Below are positions 6,665-13,198 of a DNA stretch of 13,198 bases, piece after piece. Source of the stretch: JAYSSF01 sp043720715 (GTDB lineage Bacteria > Patescibacteriota > Gracilibacteria > Absconditabacterales > Absconditicoccaceae); the NCBI GenBank assembly GCA_043720715.1, contig JAYSSF010000078.1, positions 1 through 13,198 of the forward strand. The letters run 5' to 3'. Positions within the stretch are counted from its first letter, which is position 1. Every line of letters starts with the position of its first letter. The translations under genes and the position numbers were made by a program. The notes beneath the pieces were generated by a model. It saw nothing but the letters and a program-made list of their open reading frames with translations. It was not told where the DNA came from and did not search any database.

Positions 6665-7231
6665 CTAATCAAACAAATTCTTAAAGCTTTCCTGATTATG
6701 ATGATGCTCTCCTTGTTTCTGAGTTGCAAGATTAATGATAGTAGCTTGATGAGCCTTCTTGCCATGTTTGTATGACCAGGAAGCATGGAGAAGGAGTCCT
6801 ATCGCTAACCATATCCCGATGATATAGTATCCCGACGCAAGTCAGATCGTCTGAGTAAGATGAAGATGCACCGCCATCGTTGCGTCACCTACTCCAATAT
6901 ATGCAGCCACAATCACAAGATAGCACACAAAATTAACAAACACATCACTCACACCAAACGCAGCTACAATCATCTGCCTTACTCTCTCATGAAAGGTTGT
7001 CAAAAAGATCGATATAATCATTGCTATGATGACAAAATTAGACTTCCAAAATGTGATGCTAAAAAATTTGATCGTCCCACTACCCACTGTGGATGATTCA
7101 ATCACATCAAGATTAATAATAGGTAACAAAAATAACATAATCACCAAGATGATTGTATGTCAGATAAATACCTTCTGATGAATATCCATGTGACTAAAGA
7201 GTCAACGAACAAGATGTTTTGGCTTTTGCAT
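6665..7231 (-). CDS. Four-span membrane protein, 188 aa
   Basis: Family not recognised. With UGA = Gly the frame runs from ATG at 7231 (MQKPKHLVRGLFSHMDIH) to TAG. The ATG at 7189 is a possible later start, but the longer form adds a basic cytosolic lead before the first span and is preceded by an in-frame TAG. Hydrophobic segments lie at about 22-43, 66-80, 97-114 and 135-152. The C-terminal tail is His-rich (GEHHHN). TGA codons encode Gly10, Gly24 and Gly130. It starts 18 bases after the peroxiredoxin stop, so the two probably form one transcript. A role in redox or envelope physiology could be guessed from this context, but nothing in the sequence proves it. Confidence 0.7.
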
Positions 7232-7249
7232 GGAAGTACACCATAAATA

Positions 7250-7723
7250 CTAAAGTGCATGAATATGCGATTGCAGATCCTGTAATACCTGCTGTGCATG
7301 ACCACGAGCAGTCACATTAGTATATTGTGTAATGATTTTGCACGATGTATCAAGGACAAATGTACTTCTCACTGTCCCCATATATCTACGTCCATACATA
7401 CTCTTCTCGCCCCAGGCACCAAACGCCTGATGCAAGGTCGTATCACTATCACTAACAAGATCTACTCTCAACTCTGACTGTGAGATAAACTTATGATGAG
7501 AAGTCAGACTATCTTTGGATACTCATATCACTTTCGCTCATAATGTTGTAAATTCACTAACCAATTGGCTAAATTCTACCGCCTCTACAGTACATCCACT
7601 AGTGCAATCCTTAGGATAAAAATAAATAACAGTATAATCTGACCCATCTGTCAGTTCATCTAGCAGAATCGTACTATCATTTCCGTCGATATGTGCAATG
7701 CTAATCGCCTTATCATATATCAT
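7250..7723 (-). CDS. Peroxiredoxin, Bcp/PrxQ type
   Basis: Thiol peroxidase that reduces hydrogen peroxide and organic hydroperoxides. The 157 aa agree with the family length (E. coli Bcp 156). The active-site stretch IYFYPKDCTSGCTVEAVEF holds the peroxidatic Cys44 in TSGCT. FGAWGEKSMYGRRYMGTVRS (101-120) matches the conserved FGVWGEKSFMGK region, followed by TFVLDTSCKI. The resolving cysteine that E. coli Bcp has five residues after the peroxidatic one is Val49 here. Other cysteines are Cys40 and Cys128, so the recycling route may differ. Two TGA codons (LGAK and VIGV) are read as Gly. The ATG at 7723 was preferred to a TTG three codons earlier. Two hairpins lie directly upstream, so transcription may be attenuated or start within them. 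Confidence 0.9.
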
Positions 7724-7730
7724 AGTAATC

Positions 7731-7772
7731 AAAAAAGAGAGATAAACATCTCTCTTGTATCTAAATAGATAC
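7731..7772 (-). terminator. Terminator-like hairpin pair in the peroxiredoxin leader
   Basis: On the minus strand GTATCT-ATTT-AGATAC (7757-7772) is followed at once by AAGAGAGAT-GTTT-ATCTCTCTT and a T-run (7731-7756). The second is a perfect 9-bp stem with U-tract, a canonical intrinsic terminator for the RDD gene. It ends only eight bases before the peroxiredoxin ATG, so it lies inside that gene's leader unless transcription starts within the hairpins. Confidence 0.75.
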
Positions 7773-8518
7773 TATTTTGCAAGTCACATTGAATACATAC
7801 CATGTAATATCCAATAATCAATCCAATTCCATATTGATCGATAGATATCAATCCATGATCACTCGAATTTTTCAGTAACCAGTATTATAATCTTAGGGCT
7901 CACTACTAAAACAAAATAATATAAACATACACATAAAATAATTCATAATATCATTCTTTTTAGTTGGAATCATGCATCATAGGCTACCATCGTACCAGCT
8001 CGTATATCCTGTAATCATCTATGGTGCTTATTGAACCACATGGGAAATACATACGCATGTATCCAACAAACCATTGTGGCTACATACAACATCTGATAAC
8101 TAAGCTCTACCGTATTGCCATAGGGATATCTATCAAATCGTATTGGAGTAAGTGTTAGACCTATCACCGCCCAACTAATGATAAACACTAATTTAGAAAC
8201 AAAACGAAGTAGTAACTGCGGTATCGATGCAACAATGGGCTTACCATGATGACGAAAACAATAAATCCTAATCCCCATGATTTGCTGTCATAGTGTCTGT
8301 CACCACTTGAGATAGTGATAGATATTATAGATAAGGGGAATTATAAGAACAATCAGGGCAAGGTCTATAAGATAGGCGACAATCTTGACCAGGATTCATG
8401 CTTCATCATGTTCGTGGACTTTTCTTTCGCTTTCTAAAGACATAGAAACCCTCGTCTCATAGGGGACAAAAGCCCCAAACCTCTCCTCAAATGTTGTGTA
8501 TTGTCAGTGATGGGACAT
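7772..8518 (-). CDS. RDD family membrane protein, 248 aa
   Basis: RDD proteins are multi-span membrane proteins, some implicated in transport of small solutes. Matching features are AGILVKIVAYLIDLALIVLI (40-59) for the first family helix with its Asp52, KWGQTLGQQIMGIRI (71-85, family GQTLGKxxxGIRV), and HHRGLQDIRAGTMVAYD (165-181, family RRxGLHDxxAGTxVV). TGA codons encode both glycines of WGQTLG and that of HRGLQD, positions the family conserves. After a hydrophilic N-terminus there are three spans in the RDD core (about 42-66, 104-122, 140-160), then one or two further hydrophobic segments (about 188-213). The ATG at 8518 lies 9 bases after the stop of the Thr/Pro-rich gene; the ATG at 8443 would give a protein shorter by 25 residues. 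The pair is probably an operon from the promoter at 9753-9781. Confidence 0.85.
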
Positions 8519-8527
8519 GTAAGATGT

Positions 8528-9718
8528 TTATTTATTCATAATATCAATTGCCTTATTATAGAAGAGATCAATCTTAGAGGTCGCATCAACCACATCCTTA
8601 TTGGAGCTATATCATCCATTTTCGAGCTTTTGTACAATTTCTTTATATTTAGTAACAGCAAAGCCTCCATATTTGACAGCATCATCTTTACCGGCTGCAG
8701 TAGCATCTTGTACTGTTGTTTGGGCAATTTTGATTTTCTCATTGAGAGAAGTAATATGTCATACCGTATCTACAAGTGTAGTAGTTGGTTCACCCACTTG
8801 CTCAATTAAGTCAGTCCCTGGGTCTGATGATGTTACTCCAAAGCTTGGTTGAGTAGTGGTGCTGACTTCCGTGGTAGTTTCACTCACAGTAGTATCTGTT
8901 GGTACTTGATCGTCAGCAATAACGTCTTCTGATTGAGAAGCATCTTCAATAGGAGTGTCTCATTCTTGCGTCTGTTGTACATCTGCTTGGATCATATCGC
9001 CAGCAACATCGATACCAGCTGAAAACATCGTACTATATACATACAATCAAGCTCCAGCAAGCACAAATAGTCCTCCACCAATAGCAGCCATCTTTTTGAA
9101 CGCACTACTTGTAGGTACCTGTGTAGCTACTGATGTATTGATAATCGTTGCTCCTGTACCAGTTGGATTAGTATGCGCAATAATTGCATCAATATCAATA
9201 CCAGCAAACTCTGGTGCCTGCTTAAGACTTTCAATTCATTTTGATGCAGATCACGTCGTAGGAGCCTGAGAAGCTTGAATTTGCTGTTCTTCTTGATTAG
9301 CTGTCATAATGGTAAGAGGCACTGATGTAGCTATAGACTGCGAAGCAGAGTCAAAAATAGGAGCCTGTAGGGGCGCTGCTTGTTCAATAACGGGTGCTTG
9401 TTCAATAACGGGTGCTTGTTCAATAATACTATTATCAAATTGCTGCTCCGGTATTACATCTTGAAATGAGGTCACAAATGTTGGAGCAGGAATCTCATTT
9501 ACTGCTACTGATTCAGTAATAGCAGCAGGCACTGATTCTTGTATAAAAGTACTATCTACCGCAATAGGGGCAATTACATCATCTTGCTGACTACCTCCAA
9601 ACATTCAGCTTGCAGTAGTTCATTGAGTTGTATCAGCTACGATAGGAGTTGCGGTATCATCTTGCTGACCACCACCAAACATTCAGCTTGCAGTAGTTCA
9701 TTGAGTTGTAGGTTCCAT
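8528..9718 (-). CDS. Thr/Pro/Gln-rich single-span protein with N-terminal repeats, 396 aa
   Basis: Family not recognised. The N-terminal 200 residues are low-complexity and acidic. They begin with two copies of TTQGTTASGMFGG.QQDD spaced 26 residues apart, and later carry EQAPVI repeated (111-126 region). A hydrophobic segment at about 210-231 (MAAIGGGLFVLAGAGLYVYS) follows lysines and must be the only membrane span. After it comes a Thr/Asp/Glu-rich linker and a mixed, probably helical C-terminal domain of about 90 residues ending KAIDIMNK. Positive residues before the span suggest the N-terminal repeats stay in the cytosol and the C-terminal domain is outside. Ten TGA codons are read as Gly, four of them in the N-terminal repeats. 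A consensus promoter lies 34 bases upstream. It is followed 9 bases later by the RDD gene. Confidence 0.8.
9383..9426. repeat. 18-bp tandem repeat encoding EQAPVI
   Basis: The unit TTCAATAACGGGTGCTTG (plus-strand reading) occurs at 9383-9400 and 9401-9418, with a partial third copy to 9426. It is in frame with the minus-strand gene and adds six residues per copy. Confidence 0.85.
9580..9710. repeat. 53-bp direct repeat in the 5' end of the single-span protein gene
   Basis: Bases 9580-9632 recur at 9658-9710 with two mismatches, a period of 78 bases (26 codons, in frame). The copies encode TTQGTTASGMFGG.QQDD, with two TGA glycines each. Confidence 0.9.
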
Positions 9719-9752
9719 GCGACAGAAAAGTATAAATATAAAATAATACACT

Positions 9753-9781
9753 ATTATAAGTCAGGCCACCCTTTTTGTCAA
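9753..9781 (-). promoter_or_regulatory. Consensus promoter for the single-span protein/RDD operon
   Basis: On the minus strand TTGACA (9776-9781) and TATAAT (9753-9758) have a 17-base spacer; the ATG is 34 bases beyond the -10 box. Both hexamers are perfect. Confidence 0.85.
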
Positions 9782-9844
9782 ATCACAAAGGATTCATCGG
9801 TTCTACTAATTGACTTTCTAAAATTATCAATTTTACCAAAAAAT

Positions 9845-9861
9845 GTAATATAGTATATTAC
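9845..9861. promoter_or_regulatory. 17-bp palindrome in the divergent promoter region
   Basis: GTAATATA-G-TATATTAC is a perfect palindrome with 8-base arms around one central base, lying between the two divergent promoters. Its form suits a dimeric regulator, but it is AT-rich and no regulator can be named. Confidence 0.4.
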
Positions 9862-9892
9862 CCTTAGAATTGGGGCAAAATAATGCGCTATG

Positions 9893-9941
9893 TAGTAGAT
9901 TTCATATAAATATAAGGTCCTATTATTGATGAAATCTACTA
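9893..9941. promoter_or_regulatory. 13-bp inverted repeat abutting the plus-strand promoter
   Basis: TAGTAGATTTCAT (9893-9905) and ATGAAATCTACTA (9929-9941) are exact complements separated by 23 bases. The right arm ends three bases before the -35 box at 9945. It may be an operator pair or a hairpin that stops minus-directed or incoming transcription; there is no T-run. Confidence 0.55.
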
Positions 9942-9944
9942 TAT

Positions 9945-9973
9945 TTGACAAATAAAGATCATACAGATATAAT
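9945..9973 (+). promoter_or_regulatory. Consensus promoter for 10008-10880
   Basis: TTGACA (9945-9950) and TATAAT (9968-9973), both perfect, are 17 bases apart; the ATG follows 34 bases after the -10 box. Confidence 0.85.
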
Positions 9974-10007
9974 GAATGTATAATATTATTCACTATCACT
10001 ATATCTA

Positions 10008-10880
10008 ATGGCTGATACCATCAATCCAAGCACGCCCCTCACGCCTCCTTCAGGGCCTCCGATCCTCAATGCTCCTGTGGTAACTTCTACAGCACCTTGA
10101 CTCAATGCTACTCTCGCAGCACAAATTGCCGATAAAATAAAAGCAAATTCTCTCAGCTGAGAAACTAATGATCTCACATCATTTGAAACAAAGAAAAAAG
10201 TAGACGATGTAAAACAAAAATTGTATGTTTTTGGTTTAGCGATTGTTGCATATTTTATCTATACATATGCTAGTGCGGCTCTCACAGATTATACCAACAA
10301 TACCAAATCACTTACAGAGATTGAGTGAACTATATCAGAAAAACAAACACAAATTGACTCTCTCAAGTCAAATGAACAAACACTCAAACAGATTACAAGA
10401 GAAAGTGATATGAACAATCTTGTTACCTGTATTAACAATAGTAATCTATGTGATAAAGTACTCACATGAGTAAAGAAAGATATTACAGTCACAAGATCGT
10501 ATCTCCTGCTCACTCCTCTCAGTGGTAGCAAGATGGATGTTGACCAAAAAACCCTTCTAAAATATTTTAATGAATACCTGCTTATAGAAAAAGATAAAGA
10601 CACTGATGCCGATAGAGAGCTCGGTCAGTTACTTAATATCACATTTACTGAACCAAATCTCATTGACCAAGCAAAGCAGATCTATACAATTGGGGTAGAT
10701 ACAACTATCATATTTCCTAACAAAGAAAATATGATGAAGATGATCAAAAAAATCGAAACCTGACTAGAATCAGAGCATCTCTTGCTGATGAAGATTAGCT
10801 CTATCAATTATGATATCGTTAAATTTGAAGAATCACAGACAGTAAATGTATCATTCACCATCTACCAATACAAAAAATAA
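10008..10880 (+). CDS. Membrane-anchored coiled-coil protein, 290 aa, possibly PilO-like
   Basis: Family not recognised with certainty. The first 35 residues are Pro/Thr-rich and disordered. A helical stretch leads into one membrane span (about 72-91, LYVFGLAIVAYFIYTYASAA), then a coiled coil (about 95-130, IEGTISEKQTQIDSLKSNEQ), two cysteines (141, 148), and a mixed alpha/beta C-terminal domain with an acidic DKDTDADRE loop near 196-204. The order cytosolic tail, span, coiled coil, small alpha/beta domain is that of PilO/GspM-type pilus assembly proteins, which fits a genome with pilin genes, but no PilO motif is diagnostic and no PilM/N/Q neighbour is present. Five TGA codons are read as Gly. 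It has its own consensus promoter and converges on 10882-11316 with one base between the stops. Confidence 0.75.
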
Positions 10881-10881
10881 T

Positions 10882-11316
10882 CTAAATTTCAATCACTTCT
10901 GCTCCTTTGACACGATGTGCTGTTCACCCAGTAGTCGCGTTTTTGTTATCAGAAAATGCACCACCAATAAATCATGACAAACCTGCGATCAAGATATACA
11001 CTCATATAATTCTTGTTGCATCACTGAGAAACGTGTTGGTCCCTGCAGCATCAATAAACACATATGCACCTACAAAAATCAATCCTATACCCAACACACT
11101 CAAGGTCAGCTTAGGCTTATCCAAACGAGATCATCCAATCGTGCTATAGAACCAAACACCAATTAGTACTATAATGAGTCAAATCGCTGTAGCAACCTCA
11201 TTACCAGTAAAGCTAGAAGAAACGTAAATCGCCTGTTGTGTAACCAAGAAGATACAATAAGCAATCAGCGCTCATATAATAAGAGAGGTAATGACGATAG
11301 AGATAGTGCGTTTCAT
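10882..11316 (-). CDS. Four-span membrane protein, 144 aa
   Basis: Family not recognised. ATG (MKRTISIVITSLIIGALIAY) to TAG with hydrophobic segments at about 5-25, 42-58, 71-88 and 103-121, and a short polar tail (TAHRVKGAEVIEI). Six TGA codons are read as Gly, mostly within or beside the membrane helices (IIGALI, AIGLII, IIGVYI, LSGFIG). It is convergent with the coiled-coil gene, one base between stops, and divergent from hisS with 103 bases between starts. That gap holds no clear consensus promoter; TTGAAA boxes near 11363-11378 are the best candidates for hisS. Confidence 0.7.
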
Positions 11317-11419
11317 ATGATATATCAATAATAAAGATCATCAGTGTAGCGACTTGTCATTGAAAATCAATTGAAAAAAGATATCTAGTTAATAATCTTT
11401 AACTTATCACCTATGACCT

Positions 11420-12676
11420 ATGTATCGCCCTGGATGATTCCCTGAGTACTCTCCCAAGGAGCAGAAGATATTTGATACAATGACGGATACATTGCGTCGT
11501 CATTTTGAGCAGCGAAATTATATTCATATTCATACTCCTGCAGTAGAATCAATAGATATTTTATCCAGAGGTGGAGATATATTTGATAAGCAAGTATATG
11601 GCTTATATGGGCTTGCTCAGTGAGTAGAAGATGCCAAGGATTATGGCTTACACTTTGATCTGACGATACCATTTGCAAGATATGTACTCGATCATACGAA
11701 CGAACTCACCTTCCCATTTAAGCGCTATCAGATGCAACCCGTATGGAGATGAGAGAGGACCAAAAGAGGTAGATATAAAGAGTTTTGGCAATTTGATATT
11801 GATACAATCTGGAAATCTGACCAAGATGTCGGTACTCGATATGATGCTGAGTGTATTATTGTTATGGCCAAAGCACTGCAAGAGATATTTACCCAAAATG
11901 GGATCTCATCACCACTATCAGTCAAAGTCAGTAATATTAAACTCATCAAAAGTATTGCTACATCACGATGACTTGATGATGCAAGTAGTAAAGTGCTATT
12001 CAAAACTCTCGATGACTGGTATAAACGTAGTGATGAAGAAAATCAAAAACTTCTCTCATCAATTCTCTCAGCAGAGCAGCAGTCAATCATAACATGTATT
12101 ATCACCTCTCAAAGTCTAGAGTGACTTGAACAGTATGAATGATATCAAGAGCTTACATCAGTACTGTTAGATATTAGTAAGTTTGGTATTACCGTAGAAT
12201 TTGCTCTACCAATCGTCAGATGACATGGATATTATACTGGTACAGTAGTAGAGATATTTCTATGAGAAGATATGAGTTTATGAGCTATTGCATGATGATG
12301 AAGATATGAACGTCTGACTGATTTTATCTCTCCCAAGCAATCATATAGTGGTGTGTGATGTAGTATTTCCAATCGTGTGATGGAATTGCTCCTAACAATG
12401 GGTTCTCAAATAAGTACAAGTAATCAAGATTCATATATGATCATCAATTTCGAAGATACTCGTGACCAATCATTACAATTGCTATCTAAAATAATTCAAC
12501 AATGAAAAAACTGTGAATATTATCCAATCCCAGTTAAACTCGGTAAGCAGTTTGAATATGCAGATAAAAAATGAATCACACATTGTGTTATCTTTGGATC
12601 TGGAGAACTGGAACAGTGAATCTATAAAATCAAAAACCTCGCCACAGGCGAGGAAGAAACAGTTAAATTTGAGTAA
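11420..12676 (+). CDS. hisS: Histidyl-tRNA synthetase
   Basis: Class II synthetase that charges tRNA-His. At 418 aa it matches the usual length (E. coli 424). Motif 1 region with TPAVES near residue 40; motif 2 FKRYQMQPVWRGERTKRGRY (about 99-118) leading to EFWQFDIDTI; the histidine-specific segment VRGHGYYTGTVVEIF around Arg267, where most HisRS have RGLDYYTGTVFE; and motif 3 IAGGGRYERL (290-299), followed by a Ser-rich variant of the last motif ending SNRVMELL. A small C-terminal anticodon-binding domain follows. Sixteen of 34 glycines use TGA, including three in succession at residues 292-294. The ATG at 11420 was chosen because it gives the usual start MYRPGGFPEYSPKE; the ATG at 11413 is in another frame. 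No Shine-Dalgarno is seen. Confidence 0.95.
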
Positions 12677-12710
12677 TATTATCTCTTAAATTAGAATCTA
12701 GTAAAAAAGG

Positions 12711-12738
12711 TTGACATTACAATACTTATTATTATAAA
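12711..12738 (+). promoter_or_regulatory. Promoter for the last gene
   Basis: A perfect TTGACA (12711-12716) is followed by TATAAA (12733-12738) at 16 bases, or by TAAAAT (12735-12740) at 18. The ATG is at 12767. It lies in the 90-base gap after hisS, which has no obvious terminator. Confidence 0.6.
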
Positions 12739-12766
12739 ATAAACATTATTTTTTGTATTTTATATT

Positions 12767-13135
12767 ATGCTTACTAGATCAGCGCCCACCGATAATACGT
12801 TTCCAAATTCTAATTCTGCTTTTTATGATGTTGAAATGAATAATGCCTTAGAGGTAGCAGATAAGATTAGTAAGATATCAAATCCTGAACAGCGAAAAAG
12901 ATATGCTACCATCTATGGTATATCAAAATACAGCCCCTCTATTTACCATACAGAACTTGTATGAAATGTGTGTGCGATTCATAAAGATAACCTAGCAATA
13001 ACATTGAGTATTTTGGGTAATACCAATCATAAAGATGTATATTATTATGCTGCCTTACAACCAAGTAGAGAAATTCTTGAACTTTTGACGCAAAAAGATC
13101 TTAAGGAAACACTGCAAAACCTACCTCTAAAATAA
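12767..13135 (+). CDS. Hypothetical protein, 122 aa, C-terminus in the terminal repeat
   Basis: I do not recognise it. ATG (MLTRSAPTDNTF) to TAA with a single TGA codon (Gly66) that would cut it in half in the standard code. It appears soluble and mostly helical (VEMNNALEVADKISKISNPE), with no membrane segment or signal peptide. The last ten residues (KETLQNLPLK) and the sequence beyond the stop lie in the inverted repeat shared with the window start, so it ends like the gene at 61-567 while the rest differs. It has its own promoter and no Shine-Dalgarno. Confidence 0.75.
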
Positions 13136-13195
13136 CACTAAAATAATCAATTTTCACTAGCAAAAAAGCTAAGAAATAGTACTATATGACTAGTA
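13101..13195. repeat. Right copy of the terminal inverted repeat
   Basis: Reverse complement of bases 1-95 with one mismatch (T here in AAGAAATAGTAC, C in the corresponding strand of the left copy). The window ends three bases after it. Confidence 0.95.
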
Positions 13196-13198
13196 TTT

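Noticed and set aside
8501..9269. Plus-strand ORFs at 8501-8809, 8601-8852 and 8955-9269.
   Set aside because: They are antisense shadows of the Thr/Pro-rich single-span protein gene, whose frame is continuous over 396 codons.
9383..9710. The repeats as a CRISPR array.
   Set aside because: The units are coding, in frame, with no unique spacers of uniform length, and no cas gene is present.
11673..12092. Plus-strand ORF of 139 codons inside hisS and the opposing minus-strand ORFs.
   Set aside because: HisRS motifs occupy the main frame throughout; these have no recognisable content.
12637..12653. Stem CCTCGCC-ACA-GGCGAGG at the end of hisS as a terminator.
   Set aside because: It lies inside the coding sequence, has a 3-base loop and no T-run after it.
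61..13135. The many in-frame TGA codons as evidence of pseudogenes, frameshifts or poor sequence.
   Set aside because: The frame never changes across the TGA codons, conserved motifs continue on both sides and the codons align with conserved glycines; recoding explains all cases.
61..13135. UGA = Trp (mycoplasma-type code).
   Set aside because: TGA sits at conserved Gly positions in at least five families while Trp positions use TGG.

Overview
The window reads as one contig from a low-GC bacterium that translates UGA as glycine (translation table 25). In the standard code most genes are broken at TGA codons. Read with UGA = Gly they become full-length and collinear, and the UGA codons fall on glycines that the families conserve: next to the HtpX HEMAH motif, in HisRS motif 3, in the HrcA helix-turn-helix, in YuiD/DUF212 and in the RDD protein. 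Only TAA (13) and TAG (6) end the 19 genes called here. This recoding is known from Candidatus Gracilibacteria (BD1-5/GN02) and Absconditabacteria (SR1), so the organism is almost certainly one of these; the window does not decide which.

Layout. (1) 61-1159, minus: two unrecognised genes behind a consensus promoter. (2) 1278-3879, plus: htpX, a membrane-anchored coiled-coil protein, a YuiD/DUF212 membrane protein, and a membrane protein with a double zinc ribbon, closed by a hairpin terminator. (3) 3958-5303, plus: a 65-residue protein, a short HrcA-type repressor, and a four-helix-bundle (23S-IVP-like) gene bounded by inverted repeats. (4) 5455-6032: a type IV pilin-like gene with its own promoter and a UUCG-loop terminator. 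(5) 6123-6568, minus: tRNA-His, a GIY-YIG domain gene and a tRNA-like relic. (6) 6665-9718, minus: a Thr/Pro-rich single-span protein and an RDD membrane protein, then a Bcp/PrxQ peroxiredoxin and a four-span membrane protein. (7) 9719-10007: a divergent promoter region with two palindromes. (8) 10008-12676: a membrane-anchored coiled-coil protein (plus), a convergent four-span membrane protein (minus), and hisS (plus). (9) 12767-13135: an unrecognised gene whose 3' end is a near-perfect inverted copy of the window's first 95 bases.

How the genes relate: most encode envelope or housekeeping proteins (HtpX protease, HrcA repressor, YuiD and RDD membrane proteins, pilin, peroxiredoxin, HisRS with a tRNA-His). 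No complete pathway or defence system is visible. The less ordinary items are the recoding pattern itself, the terminal inverted repeat, the bounded four-helix-bundle gene inserted at the end of hrcA, the tRNA relic beside a GIY-YIG gene, and the absence of Shine-Dalgarno sequences in front of the genes. All coordinates and products were read by eye from the sequence; family names rest on recognised motifs, not on database searches.
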